Assembly: GCF_900128445.1 (NCBI RefSeq)
Contig: NZ_LT671417.1
Coordinates: 2,553,201 to 2,617,200 of the forward strand
DNA from: Thermophilibacter provencensis
GTDB taxonomy: Bacteria > Actinomycetota > Coriobacteriia > Coriobacteriales > Atopobiaceae
Reading direction: 5' to 3'
DNA length: 64,000 nt
In this document: in pieces, positions 52,560 to 61,150 of the stretch
Position numbering within the stretch: the first letter of the stretch is position 1
Layout: the number at the start of each line of letters is the position of its first letter
Notes under the pieces: generated by a model
The model's input: the letters and a program-made list of their open reading frames with translations, nothing else
Databases searched by the model: none
What the model was told of the DNA's origin: nothing
Made by a program: the position numbers and the translations under genes

Positions 52560-53741
52560 TCAGGCTCCCTTCACGAGATAGGAAATCTGGCCGGAGAAGA
52601 TCGCAAAGCCCAGCATCACCAGCTGTAGCGTCACGAACCACATGAGGATGCGCATCCAGCGGTCGCGCCGGTGCGCGCGATAGAACTCGGAGCGCTTCTG
52701 GAGCCACTCGTTGGCGGCGAGAAGGACCCCGTGGTAGAGGCCGTAGCCCAGGTAGTCGGGCGTGAGTCCGTGCCAGCACCCCATGACGAGCATGTCCGCC
52801 ACAAAGCCCGCCTGCGCCACGCGCACGCGGTCGCGCACCCAGCCCCAGCCACGCCGCCGCCCACGGCGCATAAGCGTGCGCGTGAGCCGCATGAAGACGA
52901 AGTCCCTGAACCACGTGGAGAGCGTGATGTGCCAGCGGTTCCAGAAGTCGATGACGTCGGACGCCAGGAACGGCGCGCGGAAGTTGCGCGGGCAGCGGAT
53001 GCCCAGGCAGTAGCTCGCGCCCATGGCCATGAGGCTGTAGCCCGCGAAGTCAAAGAAGAGGTAGGCGGCGTAGGCGTAGGCGATGCGCACCTGGTTTGCC
53101 AGCTCGGCGAGCCAGGGGCCGTCCCCCCAGGGCTCGAGCACCCACCAGCGCTGCGCGACCTGGGCGATCACCAGCTTGTAGACCATGCCGGCGAGCAGCA
53201 GCAGGATGCCGCGCGCGAGCATGCCGGCGTACTCGTCGCGCGCGGGGACGCGGTGGGCGTCCGCGAGGAAGCGCCGGCTGCGGTCGATGGGGCCGGAGGT
53301 GAACTGCGGGAAGAAGAGCAGGAAGCTCAGGTAGTCGAGAAGGCCCAGCTCGTCGCGCCCGATGAGCCCGTCATGCACCTCGAAGACCACCTGGAGCGCC
53401 TTGAACGTCACGTACGAGATGCCCGCGAAGCCCCAGAGCGAGACGCTGCCCGCGGTGAGCTTGTAGACCACGAGCGGCAGCATCGTGAGTCCGGCGGACG
53501 CATAGAAGACCCCCTGGTTGTCCGGGCGGCCCGCCAGAACCACCACGCACACGCGCGCGACGGCGAGAAACGAGACGAGCGCCACGGCCTGCGTCCCCGA
53601 GCCCAGCAGGCAGGCGAGAAACACGACCGAGGTCACGAGGCCCCAGCGCTGGAGCGAGTGCCCCGTCAGGCCGAGCGCGACCGCCACCGCCACGGCGGCA
53701 GCGAGGAGCACGAAGAACGCAGGGTCGGCAAAGAACTCCAC
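52560..53741 (-). CDS. dltB: DltB, MBOAT-family D-alanyl transferase
   Basis: The 393-residue membrane enzyme has about 10-11 spans and MBOAT motifs: WNRWHITLSTWFRDFVFM and the catalytic His in VMGCWHGLTPDYLGYGLYHG. It passes D-alanine from DltC across the membrane. The start is a GTG at 53741, 6 bases after the dltA stop. Two Phe-Leu-Ala sites use TTT-CTC-GCC, giving copies of the TTCTCGCC octamer. Confidence 0.95.
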   Translation of the reverse strand: MEFFADPAFFVLLAAAVAVAVALGLTGHSLQRWGLVTSVVFLACLLGSGTQAVALVSFLAVARVCVVVLAGRPDNQGVFYASAGLTMLPLVVYKLTAGSVSLWGFAGISYVTFKALQVVFEVHDGLIGRDELGLLDYLSFLLFFPQFTSGPIDRSRRFLADAHRVPARDEYAGMLARGILLLLAGMVYKLVIAQVAQRWWVLEPWGDGPWLAELANQVRIAYAYAAYLFFDFAGYSLMAMGASYCLGIRCPRNFRAPFLASDVIDFWNRWHITLSTWFRDFVFMRLTRTLMRRGRRRGWGWVRDRVRVAQAGFVADMLVMGCWHGLTPDYLGYGLYHGVLLAANEWLQKRSEFYRAHRRDRWMRILMWFVTLQLVMLGFAIFSGQISYLVKGA

Positions 53742-53747
53742 CTCGGG

Positions 53748-55328
53748 TCACCCGCGGCTCGCGAGCGCGCGGCGGTCGATCTTCTCGTTGGCCGTGAGGG
53801 GCATCTCGTCGATCACGCGGATGCGACGGGGGACCATGTAGGAGGGCAGGGTGCGCCCGAGCGCCGCCTTGAGCGCGCGGGAGAGCTCGAAGTCTCCCGG
53901 CACCCCGCCGGCCAGCCCGAGCCCGCGGGCAAGCTCGCCGCGGTCCACTACCACGAACGCCGAGAGGCTCGTGACGCGGCCCCGGGCCTCGCGCGGCACC
54001 ACGGCCGCCTGCTCGATGCCCGCCATCCCCTCGAGGGTCCCCTCGACCTCGGCGAGCTCGATGCGAAAGCCGTTCACCTTCACGAGCGAGTCGAGCCGGC
54101 CCTCGCAGTGCAGAACGCCGCGCCCGTCGAGGTGCCCCAGGTCGCCCGTCCGGTAGCCGCGCGCTGGCGTGCCGTCGGCGAGGGTCGTCTCGAAGAAGCA
54201 CGCGGCCGTCTTCTCGGGATTGGCGTAGTAGCCCTTGGCCACGGTGTCCCCGCAGATGACGATCTCGCCCGTCTCCCCCGCGGGAAGGCGCGCGCCCGTC
54301 TCGTGATCCACGATCCGAAGCTCGGTCCCCGGGCGCGGGCTGCCCACCGGCAGCGGCTCGGGGTCCGCGAGCTCGGCGGCGCCGATCTCCCCGTAGGTCA
54401 CGGCGACGGTGGACTCCGTGGGCCCGTAGGTGTTCGCGATCACGGCGTCCGGGAAGCGCTCGGCGAGCGCGGCCGCCGTGGTGTGGTGGAGCGTCTCCCC
54501 GCAGAACAGGAAAAGGCGCAGGCGTGGCAGCAGCCCCGCGCGGAAGGACGGGTCGGCAAGGCAGAGGTCCGCGAAGGAGGGCGTCGAGACCCACACCTCC
54601 AGGCCCGAGGCGGCAAGCCCCGCAAAGAGCCGCGAGAAGTCCATCTCGTCGGCGCCGCCCACCGCGCAGAGGCACCCGCCCGTGGCGAGCGCGCCCACGA
54701 GCTCGTACTCGGAGAGGTCGAAGGAGTAGTGCGCCTGGTCGAGAAAGGCGCGGCCCCCGTCGCGGATAACCGGGAAGCCCACGAGCCAGCGCATGAAGGC
54801 GGCCACGTTGTCCGCGCTGACCTCGATGCCCTTGGGGCGGCCTGTGGAGCCGGAGGTGAAGATCACGTACTGGGTCTCGTCCCCCGCGACCCAGACCCGC
54901 CGGTCGGGCGCCTCGCCCATCGGCTCCCGGAGCAGGCCATCTGCGTCAAGCAGCTCGCAGCCTGCGAGGGCCGAGCGCAGCTCGTCCGGCAGCGCGCAGG
55001 TGGAAAGAAGGACGGGCCGCTCTATCTGCCCCGCGATGTCGCGCACGCGCGCGGCGGGGAGGCTCGCGTCCACCGGGACGAAGGCGTGCCCGCTCATGAG
55101 GCAGGCGAGAAACGCCGCGACGGTGCGCGCGTCCTTCTCGCCGAGCACGAGCACGGGGCCGCGCCCGCGGGTGTGGCGCATGAGCGCGGAGGCGAGCGCC
55201 CCCGCAAGGCCCCAGAGCTCCGCGTAGCTCGTCACCGCGCCGTCCGCCGACCGGAAGGCCGGGGCGCCCGGCGCCGCAAGCGCGTTCTTCCTGACCGCCT
55301 CGAGCAGCCCGTTTTCTGCCTCGCCCAT
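53748..55328 (-). CDS. dltA: DltA, D-alanine--carrier protein ligase
   Basis: The 526-residue adenylating enzyme has the AMP-binding motifs FTSGSTGRPKG (about 160-170), NTYGPTEST, and GYRTGDLGH, with the closing Lys in NEKIDRRAL. It activates D-alanine and loads DltC. It is the first gene of the dlt operon, which lowers the negative charge of the wall and protects against cationic peptides. The start follows a weak GGGGGCAGG site. Confidence 0.95.
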   Translation of the reverse strand: MGEAENGLLEAVRKNALAAPGAPAFRSADGAVTSYAELWGLAGALASALMRHTRGRGPVLVLGEKDARTVAAFLACLMSGHAFVPVDASLPAARVRDIAGQIERPVLLSTCALPDELRSALAGCELLDADGLLREPMGEAPDRRVWVAGDETQYVIFTSGSTGRPKGIEVSADNVAAFMRWLVGFPVIRDGGRAFLDQAHYSFDLSEYELVGALATGGCLCAVGGADEMDFSRLFAGLAASGLEVWVSTPSFADLCLADPSFRAGLLPRLRLFLFCGETLHHTTAAALAERFPDAVIANTYGPTESTVAVTYGEIGAAELADPEPLPVGSPRPGTELRIVDHETGARLPAGETGEIVICGDTVAKGYYANPEKTAACFFETTLADGTPARGYRTGDLGHLDGRGVLHCEGRLDSLVKVNGFRIELAEVEGTLEGMAGIEQAAVVPREARGRVTSLSAFVVVDRGELARGLGLAGGVPGDFELSRALKAALGRTLPSYMVPRRIRVIDEMPLTANEKIDRRALASRG

Positions 55329-55683
55329 GCCTGCCCCCTTCGTCGGCGCGTGTCACGGGGCATGGTAGGCCTGCGGGACGCGCCGGGAGGGACCGCGCGG
55401 ACATCGGCACAAAGGCGAGAAAAACAATAAAGCCGACTGAAGGGAGCCCGATGCCAAAAAGAGGGCGAAGTGCACCGACTTCTGCGCATTGCTGCCGGAG
55501 CTCATGGGCGTCGGCAACTGGGCAAGGCTCCTAGCTGCGATAACGTAACAGGCTCACGTTCTTCTCGCATGCGACGTGAAGAAAATCGTGCACTTCCCGC
55601 ATTTTATGGCACAGAACGGCGCCCGGCCCCGCGCTGCGGGACCGGGCGCCGACGTTGCCTATGAGGCCAGGCGCGCCTCCTGC
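55329..55683. other. Intergenic region between dltA start and fba end
   Basis: It holds the dlt promoter region, one copy of GGCGAGAA (55414-55421), a near copy (GTTCTTCTCGCA, around 55559) and the fba terminator at 55618-55650. I see no gene; frames of about 60 codons here have no supporting signals. Confidence 0.6.
55618..55650 (-). terminator. Terminator of fba
   Basis: The outer stem GGCGCCCGG/CCGGGCGCC (9 bp) encloses an inner CCCGC/GCGGG pairing. It lies 34 bases after the fba stop on the minus strand; no long T-run follows. Confidence 0.7.
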
Positions 55684-56556
55684 TTACGCCCAGCCCTTGC
55701 CGTCGGAGCCGAACTGCTGCATGAGCTCCTTGGTGCGGGCGACGATGGCCTCGCGGCCGGGCTTGAGGAGCTTGCGCGGGTCGTAGCCCTTGCCCTGCTG
55801 GTCCTTGCCCTCCTCGATGTACTTGCGGGTGGCCTCGGCAAAGACGACCTGGAGGTCGGTGTTGACGTTGATCTTGGAGATGCCGAGGGAGATGGCCTTC
55901 TGGATCTGGTCCACGGGGATGCCGGTGCCGCCGTGCAGGACGAGCGGCAGGTCGCCGGTCAGAGCCTTGATCTCACCGAGGCGGTCGAAGGACAGGCCGG
56001 CCCAGTTCTCGGGGTAGATGCCGTGGATGTTGCCGATGCCGCAGGCGAGGAAGTCGACGCCCAAGTCGGCGATGGCCTTGCACTGCTCGGGATCGGCGAG
56101 CTCGCCGTTGGAGGCGACGCCGTCCTCGACGCCACCGATGCCGCCGACCTCGGCCTCGACGGAGATGCCCTTGGCGTGGGCGGCCTTGACGACCTCCTCG
56201 GTGCGCTTGAGGTTGAGCTCGAAGGTCTCCTCGTGCGAGCCGTCGTACATGACGGAGGTGAAGCCGGCCTCGATGCACTTGAAGACGTCCTCATAGGAGC
56301 CGTGGTCGAGGTGCATGGCAACCGGGACGGTGATGTTCATGTCCTCGACGAGGTTCTTGACGAGGTCGGCGACGACCTTGTAGCTGGTCTGCCACTTGGC
56401 GGCGCCGGAGGTGCACTGGATGATGACGGGGGACTGGAGCTCCTCGGCAGCGGCGAGGATGCCCGAGGCCCACTCGAGGTTGTTGGTGTTGAACGCGCCG
56501 ACGGCGTAGTGGCCCTTCTCCGCGGCCTGAAGCATGGCAGTAGCGTTGACGAGCAT
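55684..56556 (-). CDS. fba: Class II fructose-bisphosphate aldolase
   Basis: This zinc enzyme splits fructose-1,6-bisphosphate in glycolysis. The 290-residue protein has the metal-binding MHLDHGS (about 81-87), GGTGIPVDQI and the substrate-binding NVNTDLQ. The ATG at 56556 follows GGAGG (GGAGGTCAAC); the frame is open upstream but without a better start. It is monocistronic. Confidence 0.95.
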   Translation of the reverse strand: MLVNATAMLQAAEKGHYAVGAFNTNNLEWASGILAAAEELQSPVIIQCTSGAAKWQTSYKVVADLVKNLVEDMNITVPVAMHLDHGSYEDVFKCIEAGFTSVMYDGSHEETFELNLKRTEEVVKAAHAKGISVEAEVGGIGGVEDGVASNGELADPEQCKAIADLGVDFLACGIGNIHGIYPENWAGLSFDRLGEIKALTGDLPLVLHGGTGIPVDQIQKAISLGISKINVNTDLQVVFAEATRKYIEEGKDQQGKGYDPRKLLKPGREAIVARTKELMQQFGSDGKGWA

Positions 56557-56665
56557 GTTGACCTCCATACGTTGGTGTAACCCGGAAGGACAGTACGGGT
56601 AAATCATACCCCGACACGCAGATGAAATCAGTCTCACAACCACATTTTGGGAGAATGGTTTTTAT

Positions 56666-56696
56666 CATGACAATGGTGACAGGGGCGTCTGTCATG
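56666..56696. repeat. REP-like palindrome upstream of a membrane protein gene
   Basis: CATGACA and TGTCATG arms surround a GGTGACAGGGGCGTC interior, related to the sufD element at 46364-46398. It lies 16 bases before the start of the gene at 56712 and could form a leader hairpin. Confidence 0.65.
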
Positions 56697-56711
56697 AAAG
56701 GGAGGCGGCGC

Positions 56712-57611
56712 ATGGCCGAGAAGGACGAGCGCAGGGCGGGCATCCTGGGGGACTTCTCCCTCTCGCAGATCGTGGCGACGGGCCTTGCCGCGGCCACGTC
56801 CTTTGCGCTCTCGGCGCAGATCGGCATCGCGGGCTCGATCATCGGCGCGGTGATCGGCGCCGTGGCCTCGAGCGTGGCGACGCAGGTCTACCGCAACATA
56901 CTGAACGCCTCCGCGGAGAAGCTCCGCTCGCTCGGCCCCGACCAGACGGCGCGCGGTACGGCCCCGGTGCCGGGCGAGGTGCCGCCGACCGCGGGCGAGA
57001 CGCGCCTCATGCCCACGCCCGTCCCGGCCGACAGGACGCGCGTCGCCGCGTCCGGCACCCCCATCGCCCCGCCCGAGGTCATCGACGCCGCCCACGAGCG
57101 CCAGCGCACGCGCCTGCGCCGACGCGTCGCCGTCATCGCCACGGTCGCGGCCGTCGCCGTCGTGCTGGCATACGCCCTCGTGGTGAGCCTCGCCACCCAG
57201 GGGGCGGGCATCGGGCCGTCCCTCTCGCCGGCAGAGCCCGTCGTGGTGGACGAGCGGACGGAGGGCGAGCGGGCGCCGCAGGCGGACGAGGCGCCCTCCG
57301 CGGGTGCCGAGGACGAGGGCGCGTCCGAGCAGCCCACCGGGCCCGCGGACTCCCCCGCCGAGGGAGGCTCCGCCACGGGCGCGGACGACCAGGACGACGA
57401 CGCGCAGGGCACGGGCGCCGCGCAGCCCGGAACGGGCGCGGACGCGGGCGCCGGGACCGGCTCCGATTCCGGTTCCGGCACGGGCACGGGAGCTGGCGCG
57501 CAGGGCGGCACCGGCGACAGCGCGGATGCGGGCGCGGACTCCTCCGGGACGGGCGGCGCGGCAGACGCCGGCGGCTCCACGGGGGCCGCGGGCCCGGCTG
57601 GCCAGCCGTAG
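56712..57611 (+). CDS. Membrane protein with low-complexity Gly/Ala/Asp/Ser-rich C-terminus
   Basis: I place the start at the ATG at 56712 (GGGAGG ahead). The 299-residue product has a hydrophobic N-terminal region (about 20-60, GLAAATSFALSAQ, then GSIIGAVIGAVASSVATQV), a second span at about 138-160 and a disordered tail (about 175-299) of Gly, Ala, Thr, Ser and Asp. The tail looks like an extracytoplasmic linker. No enzyme domain is recognised. Translation across the REP palindrome from 56622 is possible but less likely. Confidence 0.72.
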   Translation: MAEKDERRAGILGDFSLSQIVATGLAAATSFALSAQIGIAGSIIGAVIGAVASSVATQVYRNILNASAEKLRSLGPDQTARGTAPVPGEVPPTAGETRLMPTPVPADRTRVAASGTPIAPPEVIDAAHERQRTRLRRRVAVIATVAAVAVVLAYALVVSLATQGAGIGPSLSPAEPVVVDERTEGERAPQADEAPSAGAEDEGASEQPTGPADSPAEGGSATGADDQDDDAQGTGAAQPGTGADAGAGTGSDSGSGTGTGAGAQGGTGDSADAGADSSGTGGAADAGGSTGAAGPAGQP

Positions 57612-57908
57612 GCGCACGGCCGCGGCACGGCGCGCTGCGGAAACCGGCGTCGTGGCAGCCCCGCGCGAGCGCGCGTTGCCAAAAGAGGGGTTTTGGCAGG
57701 CGCGGACTCGAAAATCCTGCGGTTCTTCTCGCCCCCGTTCTTGAATCGGGGGTTGTGGCAGTCCCCAAGCTGCCACAACCCCGCTCCCCGCAACGCGCGC
57801 CCGCCCCGCGCTGCCACGGCCCCAGATTCCACAACGCCTCCCTGGCCCGCGCCGCCGGGCTGGTCTAGAATCTTGAGCCGATTGCGTATCTCCGAGGAAG
57901 GGAGTTCC
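57612..57908. other. Intergenic region with palindromes, upstream of the M18 gene
   Basis: Two clear hairpins are present: TGCCAAAA/TTTTGGCA at 57677-57698 (possible terminator of the preceding gene) and GGGGTTGTGGCAG/CTGCCACAACCCC at 57749-57782. A TTCTCGCC octamer lies at 57726-57733. The promoter of the M18 gene should be in the last 80 bases. No gene is seen. Confidence 0.6.
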
Positions 57909-59312
57909 ATGGACCGTCCGAACGCATGGAAGGAGTACACCGAGGAGCAGCTCGACCAGCTGCACTACCTCTGCGAGGGCTACAAGGCCTTCATCTCCGA
58001 GAACAAGACCGAGCGCGAGTGCTGCGCCGCCGCCGTGGCCATGGCCGAGGAGGCCGGCTACGTGAGCCTGGAGAGCCGCATCGAGGAGGGCAGGCGCCTC
58101 GTTCCCGGCGACAAGGTCTACGCCGTCAACCGCGACAAGACCCTCATGCTGCTCCAGCTGGGCACCGAGCCCCTCGAGGCGGGCGTGAACATCCTGGGGG
58201 CGCACGTCGACTCGCCGCGCCTCGACGTCAAGCAGGACCCCGTGGAGGAGAAGAACGAGCTCGTGACGCTTGACACGCACTACTATGGCGGCGTCAAGAA
58301 GTACCAGTGGGTGACCATGCCGCTCGCCATCCACGGCGTGGTGGCCAAGAAGGACGGCACCGTCGTCTCCGTGGTCATTGGCGAGGATGACGACGACCCG
58401 GTCTTCTGCATCACCGACCTCCTCCCCCACCTCGCGAGCGAGCAGATGGGCAAGAAGGCCACCGAGGTCATCGAGGGCGAGATGCTCGACGTCCTGGTGG
58501 GCAACCGCCCGATCGTCGTCGAGGGGGGCGAGAAGGACGGCGACGCCGAGAAGAGCCCGGTCAAGGCCGGCGTGCTCGGCATCCTGCGCGACCTCCTCGA
58601 CATCGAGGAGGAGGACCTGCTCTCCGCCGAGCTCGAGGTCGTTCCCGCGGGCGCTGCCCGCGATCTGGGCCTCGACCGCTCGATGATCCTCGGCTACGGC
58701 CAGGACGACCGCGTGTGCGCATACACGAGCCTCGTGGCGCAGCTCGACGCCGAGGCGCCCGCGCGCACCGCCGTCACCCTGCTCGTTGACAAGGAGGAGA
58801 TCGGCTCGGTGGGCGCCACCGGCATGACGAGCCACTTCTTCGAGAACACGATGGCCGAGGTGCTCGAGCTCGCCGGCGAGACCGGCCCGCTCGCGCTGCG
58901 TCGCTGCCTCGCCAACTCCAACATGCTCTCGAGCGACGTCTCGGCCGGCTTCGACCCCACGTTCGCGAGCGTCTTCGAGCCGAAGAACAGCTGCTACCTG
59001 GGCCACGGCCTCACGTTCAACAAGTACACGGGCGCCCGCGGCAAGTCCGGCTCCAACGACGCCGACGCCGAGTACCTGGCCACCATCCGCCGCGTGATGG
59101 ACGAGGGCGGCGTGCACTTCCAGACCGCGGAGCTCGGCAAGGTGGACGCGGGCGGCGGCGGCACGATCGCCTACATCCTGGCGACCTACGGCATGAGCGT
59201 CGTCGACTGCGGCGTGCCCGTGCTCTCCATGCACGCGCCCTGGGAGGCGACGAGCAAGGCGGACGTGTACGAGGCGTACCGCGGCTACCAGGAGTTCCTC
59301 AAGCTCGCGTAG
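57909..59312 (+). CDS. M18-family aminopeptidase
   Basis: The 467-residue enzyme is an M18 metallo-aminopeptidase, which usually removes acidic or other N-terminal residues from peptides in the cytoplasm. It has the metal site GAHVDSPRLDVK (about 100-111), DKEEIGSVGATGM with the catalytic Glu (about 296-308) and the closing HAPWEATSKADVYEAYRGY. The ATG at 57909 follows GGAAGGGAG. It is monocistronic with a strong terminator at 59335. Confidence 0.93.
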   Translation: MDRPNAWKEYTEEQLDQLHYLCEGYKAFISENKTERECCAAAVAMAEEAGYVSLESRIEEGRRLVPGDKVYAVNRDKTLMLLQLGTEPLEAGVNILGAHVDSPRLDVKQDPVEEKNELVTLDTHYYGGVKKYQWVTMPLAIHGVVAKKDGTVVSVVIGEDDDDPVFCITDLLPHLASEQMGKKATEVIEGEMLDVLVGNRPIVVEGGEKDGDAEKSPVKAGVLGILRDLLDIEEEDLLSAELEVVPAGAARDLGLDRSMILGYGQDDRVCAYTSLVAQLDAEAPARTAVTLLVDKEEIGSVGATGMTSHFFENTMAEVLELAGETGPLALRRCLANSNMLSSDVSAGFDPTFASVFEPKNSCYLGHGLTFNKYTGARGKSGSNDADAEYLATIRRVMDEGGVHFQTAELGKVDAGGGGTIAYILATYGMSVVDCGVPVLSMHAPWEATSKADVYEAYRGYQEFLKLA

Positions 59313-59334
59313 GAAACTTCGTTACGGCAACGGG

Positions 59335-59412
59335 GGCCGCCCCTCCGATTCTCACGCAAGGACTGCGCTTCGCGGAAGATCCTTGCTTAGAGAATCGGAG
59401 GGGCGGCCTTTT
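59335..59412 (+). terminator. Long nested terminator of the M18 gene
   Basis: The outer 18-bp perfect stem (GGCCGCCCCTCCGATTCT with AGAATCGGAGGGGCGGCC) is followed by TTTT. Inside, GCAAGGA/TCCTTGC forms a second stem, so the whole element folds as a long arm. It begins 23 bases after the stop. Confidence 0.88.
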
Positions 59413-59496
59413 GCTGTCACGGTTGTCTGCAGCGGCGTGAGGAACTCCTGGTGGCCGTCGCTCAGGGCCTCCACCCTCTGGAGGGCGCGGGGAGGG

Positions 59497-60117
59497 TCAC
59501 TCGATGGCGAGCGTCACCTGGGTGTTGGGGAGGCCGGTCACGGTGGCGGTGGTGCGGCCGCGGTCCCAGCTGAGGAACGTATCGCTGTTGATGCGGAACT
59601 CCCACTCCTTGCCGGACTCGTCGACGCCGCTGAGGTAGTACGTCGCTCCGCTCTCGCCGCTCACGTCCCTCGTCTCGACATCGTGCAGCTCGACGCGCAC
59701 GGGGTCGAAGAGGTACGGGATGTCCAGCAGCGGCTGCCCCACAAAGACGTAGCAGGTACACACCATGAGCGCGATGATGACCGCCCCGAAGATGCGCTCG
59801 CCCACGCCCTTGAAGTCGTCGCGCAGCTGCCGCGCCACCGCCACGACGCCAAAGGAAAAGATGGCAAGCCAGCCCGGAACGCCCACGAGCCGATACGCCA
59901 CCGCGATCGGCCCCTCGTCCGTCTTGCCCAAGGTAAACAGGCCGATGAGTCCCCACGCGACATAGCTGACCACGGCCAGGGGAACAAGAACTATCAAGGC
60001 AATCGCCAGATAGCGGCGCCGGCGGTCACGGGCGGACTCCACGGGGGACTCGCTCGCCTCCGCCTCCTCCATCGCCGCCTTGAGCCTCGCGTACGTATCG
60101 TCCTCGTGCGCTTCCAT
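59497..60117 (-). CDS. Unrecognised membrane protein
   Basis: The 206-residue product has a charged N-terminus (EAHEDDTYARLKAAMEEAE), three hydrophobic spans (about 36-60, 75-95 and 112-132) and a soluble C-terminal domain (about 135-206) with a beta-rich pattern (ATYYLSGVDESGKEWEFRIN). No family is recognised. The start at 60117 follows GGAGGGGGG; an upstream ATG at 60195 is rejected. It stands alone. Confidence 0.7.
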   Translation of the reverse strand: MEAHEDDTYARLKAAMEEAEASESPVESARDRRRRYLAIALIVLVPLAVVSYVAWGLIGLFTLGKTDEGPIAVAYRLVGVPGWLAIFSFGVVAVARQLRDDFKGVGERIFGAVIIALMVCTCYVFVGQPLLDIPYLFDPVRVELHDVETRDVSGESGATYYLSGVDESGKEWEFRINSDTFLSWDRGRTTATVTGLPNTQVTLAIE

Positions 60118-60413
60118 GTACCCCCCCTCCGCTCTCAAGACAACGTTAGTCCGAAGCAAGGGGAAATGCTGGCTTGGCCGGCATCCCTTGCGCAACGCTT
60201 ACGTCGCGGGCCAGGGCGGCCGGGCAGGACCCTTTGCCGGAATCTCGGATTGCGCATGGCGAGAAGAACGCGTAGCTCGGGATTCTGCGGCTAGACGGCC
60301 GCGTTTCCCAAGCTACGCGTTCGGTAGTTCAACTTCTGTCACGCGCTAACGCGGATGTTGGAAATCCCCGATTGCGCGTGGAGGTCCGGGGCCGAGGTTC
60401 TTCTCGCCCGCCC
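60118..60413. other. Intergenic region with hairpin and imperfect direct repeats
   Basis: GAACGCGTAGCT (60266-60277) and AGCTACGCGTTC (60311-60322) form a 12-bp perfect stem around an inner GC-rich loop; this may terminate the aldolase gene. Two similar segments ending ATTGCGCATGG and ATTGCGCGTGG lie at about 60238-60259 and 60358-60381, each near a TTCTCGCC/GGCGAGAA octamer (60258 and 60401). No gene is seen. Confidence 0.6.
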
Positions 60414-61091
60414 CTACAGGTCGGCCATCGTCTTGCCGGCGCCAACGAGACCCTCGAAGTCGGCGGTGAAGGCGTCCACCGCAGCGTCGATCGCGGCGTT
60501 CTTGACCAGGCCCTCGATCACGGAGGAGGCGGCCGTCACGGCGCCGACGCCGTAGCGGGCGAGCTCGAGGATCTGCTGGGAGTTCTTGAAGCTCGCGGCG
60601 AGCACCTCGCAGGGGAGGTCGTTGGCGCGGAAGATGTCGTGGATCTCCATGGCAACGCCCACGCCGTCATAGCCCATGTTGTCGATGCGGTTGATGTAGG
60701 GCGCGGCGTAGGAGGCGCCTGCCTTGGCGGCGAGGAAGGCCTGCATCGGGGTGTAGATGGCCGTGGCGGTGGTGCGGATTCCCTCGGCGGCGAGCATGCG
60801 GATGGCCTTGAAGCCCTCCGGGACGCTCGGGACCTTGGGGAAGGTGTGGGCGCCGAGCTCGGCCACGATGCGCCTGCCGTCGGCGACCATCCCATCGGCA
60901 TCGCGGGCCACGACCTGCGCGTGGAGCTCCATCTCGGGCCCGATGATGTCTCGGATCTCGTGCAGGACCTCGAAGGGCGCGCGGCCGGAGGCGGCGAGGA
61001 TCGACGGGTTGGTGGTCACGCCGTCAACGGGGTAGTACTCCACCAGGCGCTTGATGGCATTGACGTCGGCGTCGTCGATGATGAGCTTCAT
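60414..61091 (-). CDS. fsa: Fructose-6-phosphate aldolase-like transaldolase family enzyme
   Basis: The 225-residue protein is a short transaldolase of the FSA type: DGVTTNPSILA near 23-34, the Schiff-base Lys86 in HTFPKVPSV and TATAIYTPMQAFLAAKAGA near 108-126. FSA enzymes cleave or form bonds next to hydroxyacetone. It lies 59 bases after the glycyl-radical enzyme gene, as in the E. coli ybiW/fsaA arrangement. There the aldolase is thought to split 1-deoxyfructose-6-phosphate. The ribosome binding site is AAAGGAACC. Confidence 0.9.
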   Translation of the reverse strand: MKLIIDDADVNAIKRLVEYYPVDGVTTNPSILAASGRAPFEVLHEIRDIIGPEMELHAQVVARDADGMVADGRRIVAELGAHTFPKVPSVPEGFKAIRMLAAEGIRTTATAIYTPMQAFLAAKAGASYAAPYINRIDNMGYDGVGVAMEIHDIFRANDLPCEVLAASFKNSQQILELARYGVGAVTAASSVIEGLVKNAAIDAAVDAFTADFEGLVGAGKTMADL

Positions 61092-61122
61092 GACTGGTTC
61101 CTTTCGCTTGGCGTGTGGAAGC

Positions 61123-61149
61123 GTGCAAAAGTGCCTGTCCCTTTTGCAC
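61123..61149. repeat. REP-like palindrome between the glycyl-radical enzyme and aldolase genes
   Basis: GTGCAAAAG and CTTTTGCAC ends surround TGCCTGTCC, the same family as at 27328-27415 and 48762-48788. It lies directly after the stop of the glycyl-radical enzyme gene. Confidence 0.82.
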
Positions 61150-61150
61150 G

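Noticed and set aside
56634-59234. Minus-strand open frame of 866 codons
   Set aside because: It is antisense to the M18 aminopeptidase and the low-complexity membrane protein, with no recognisable motif.
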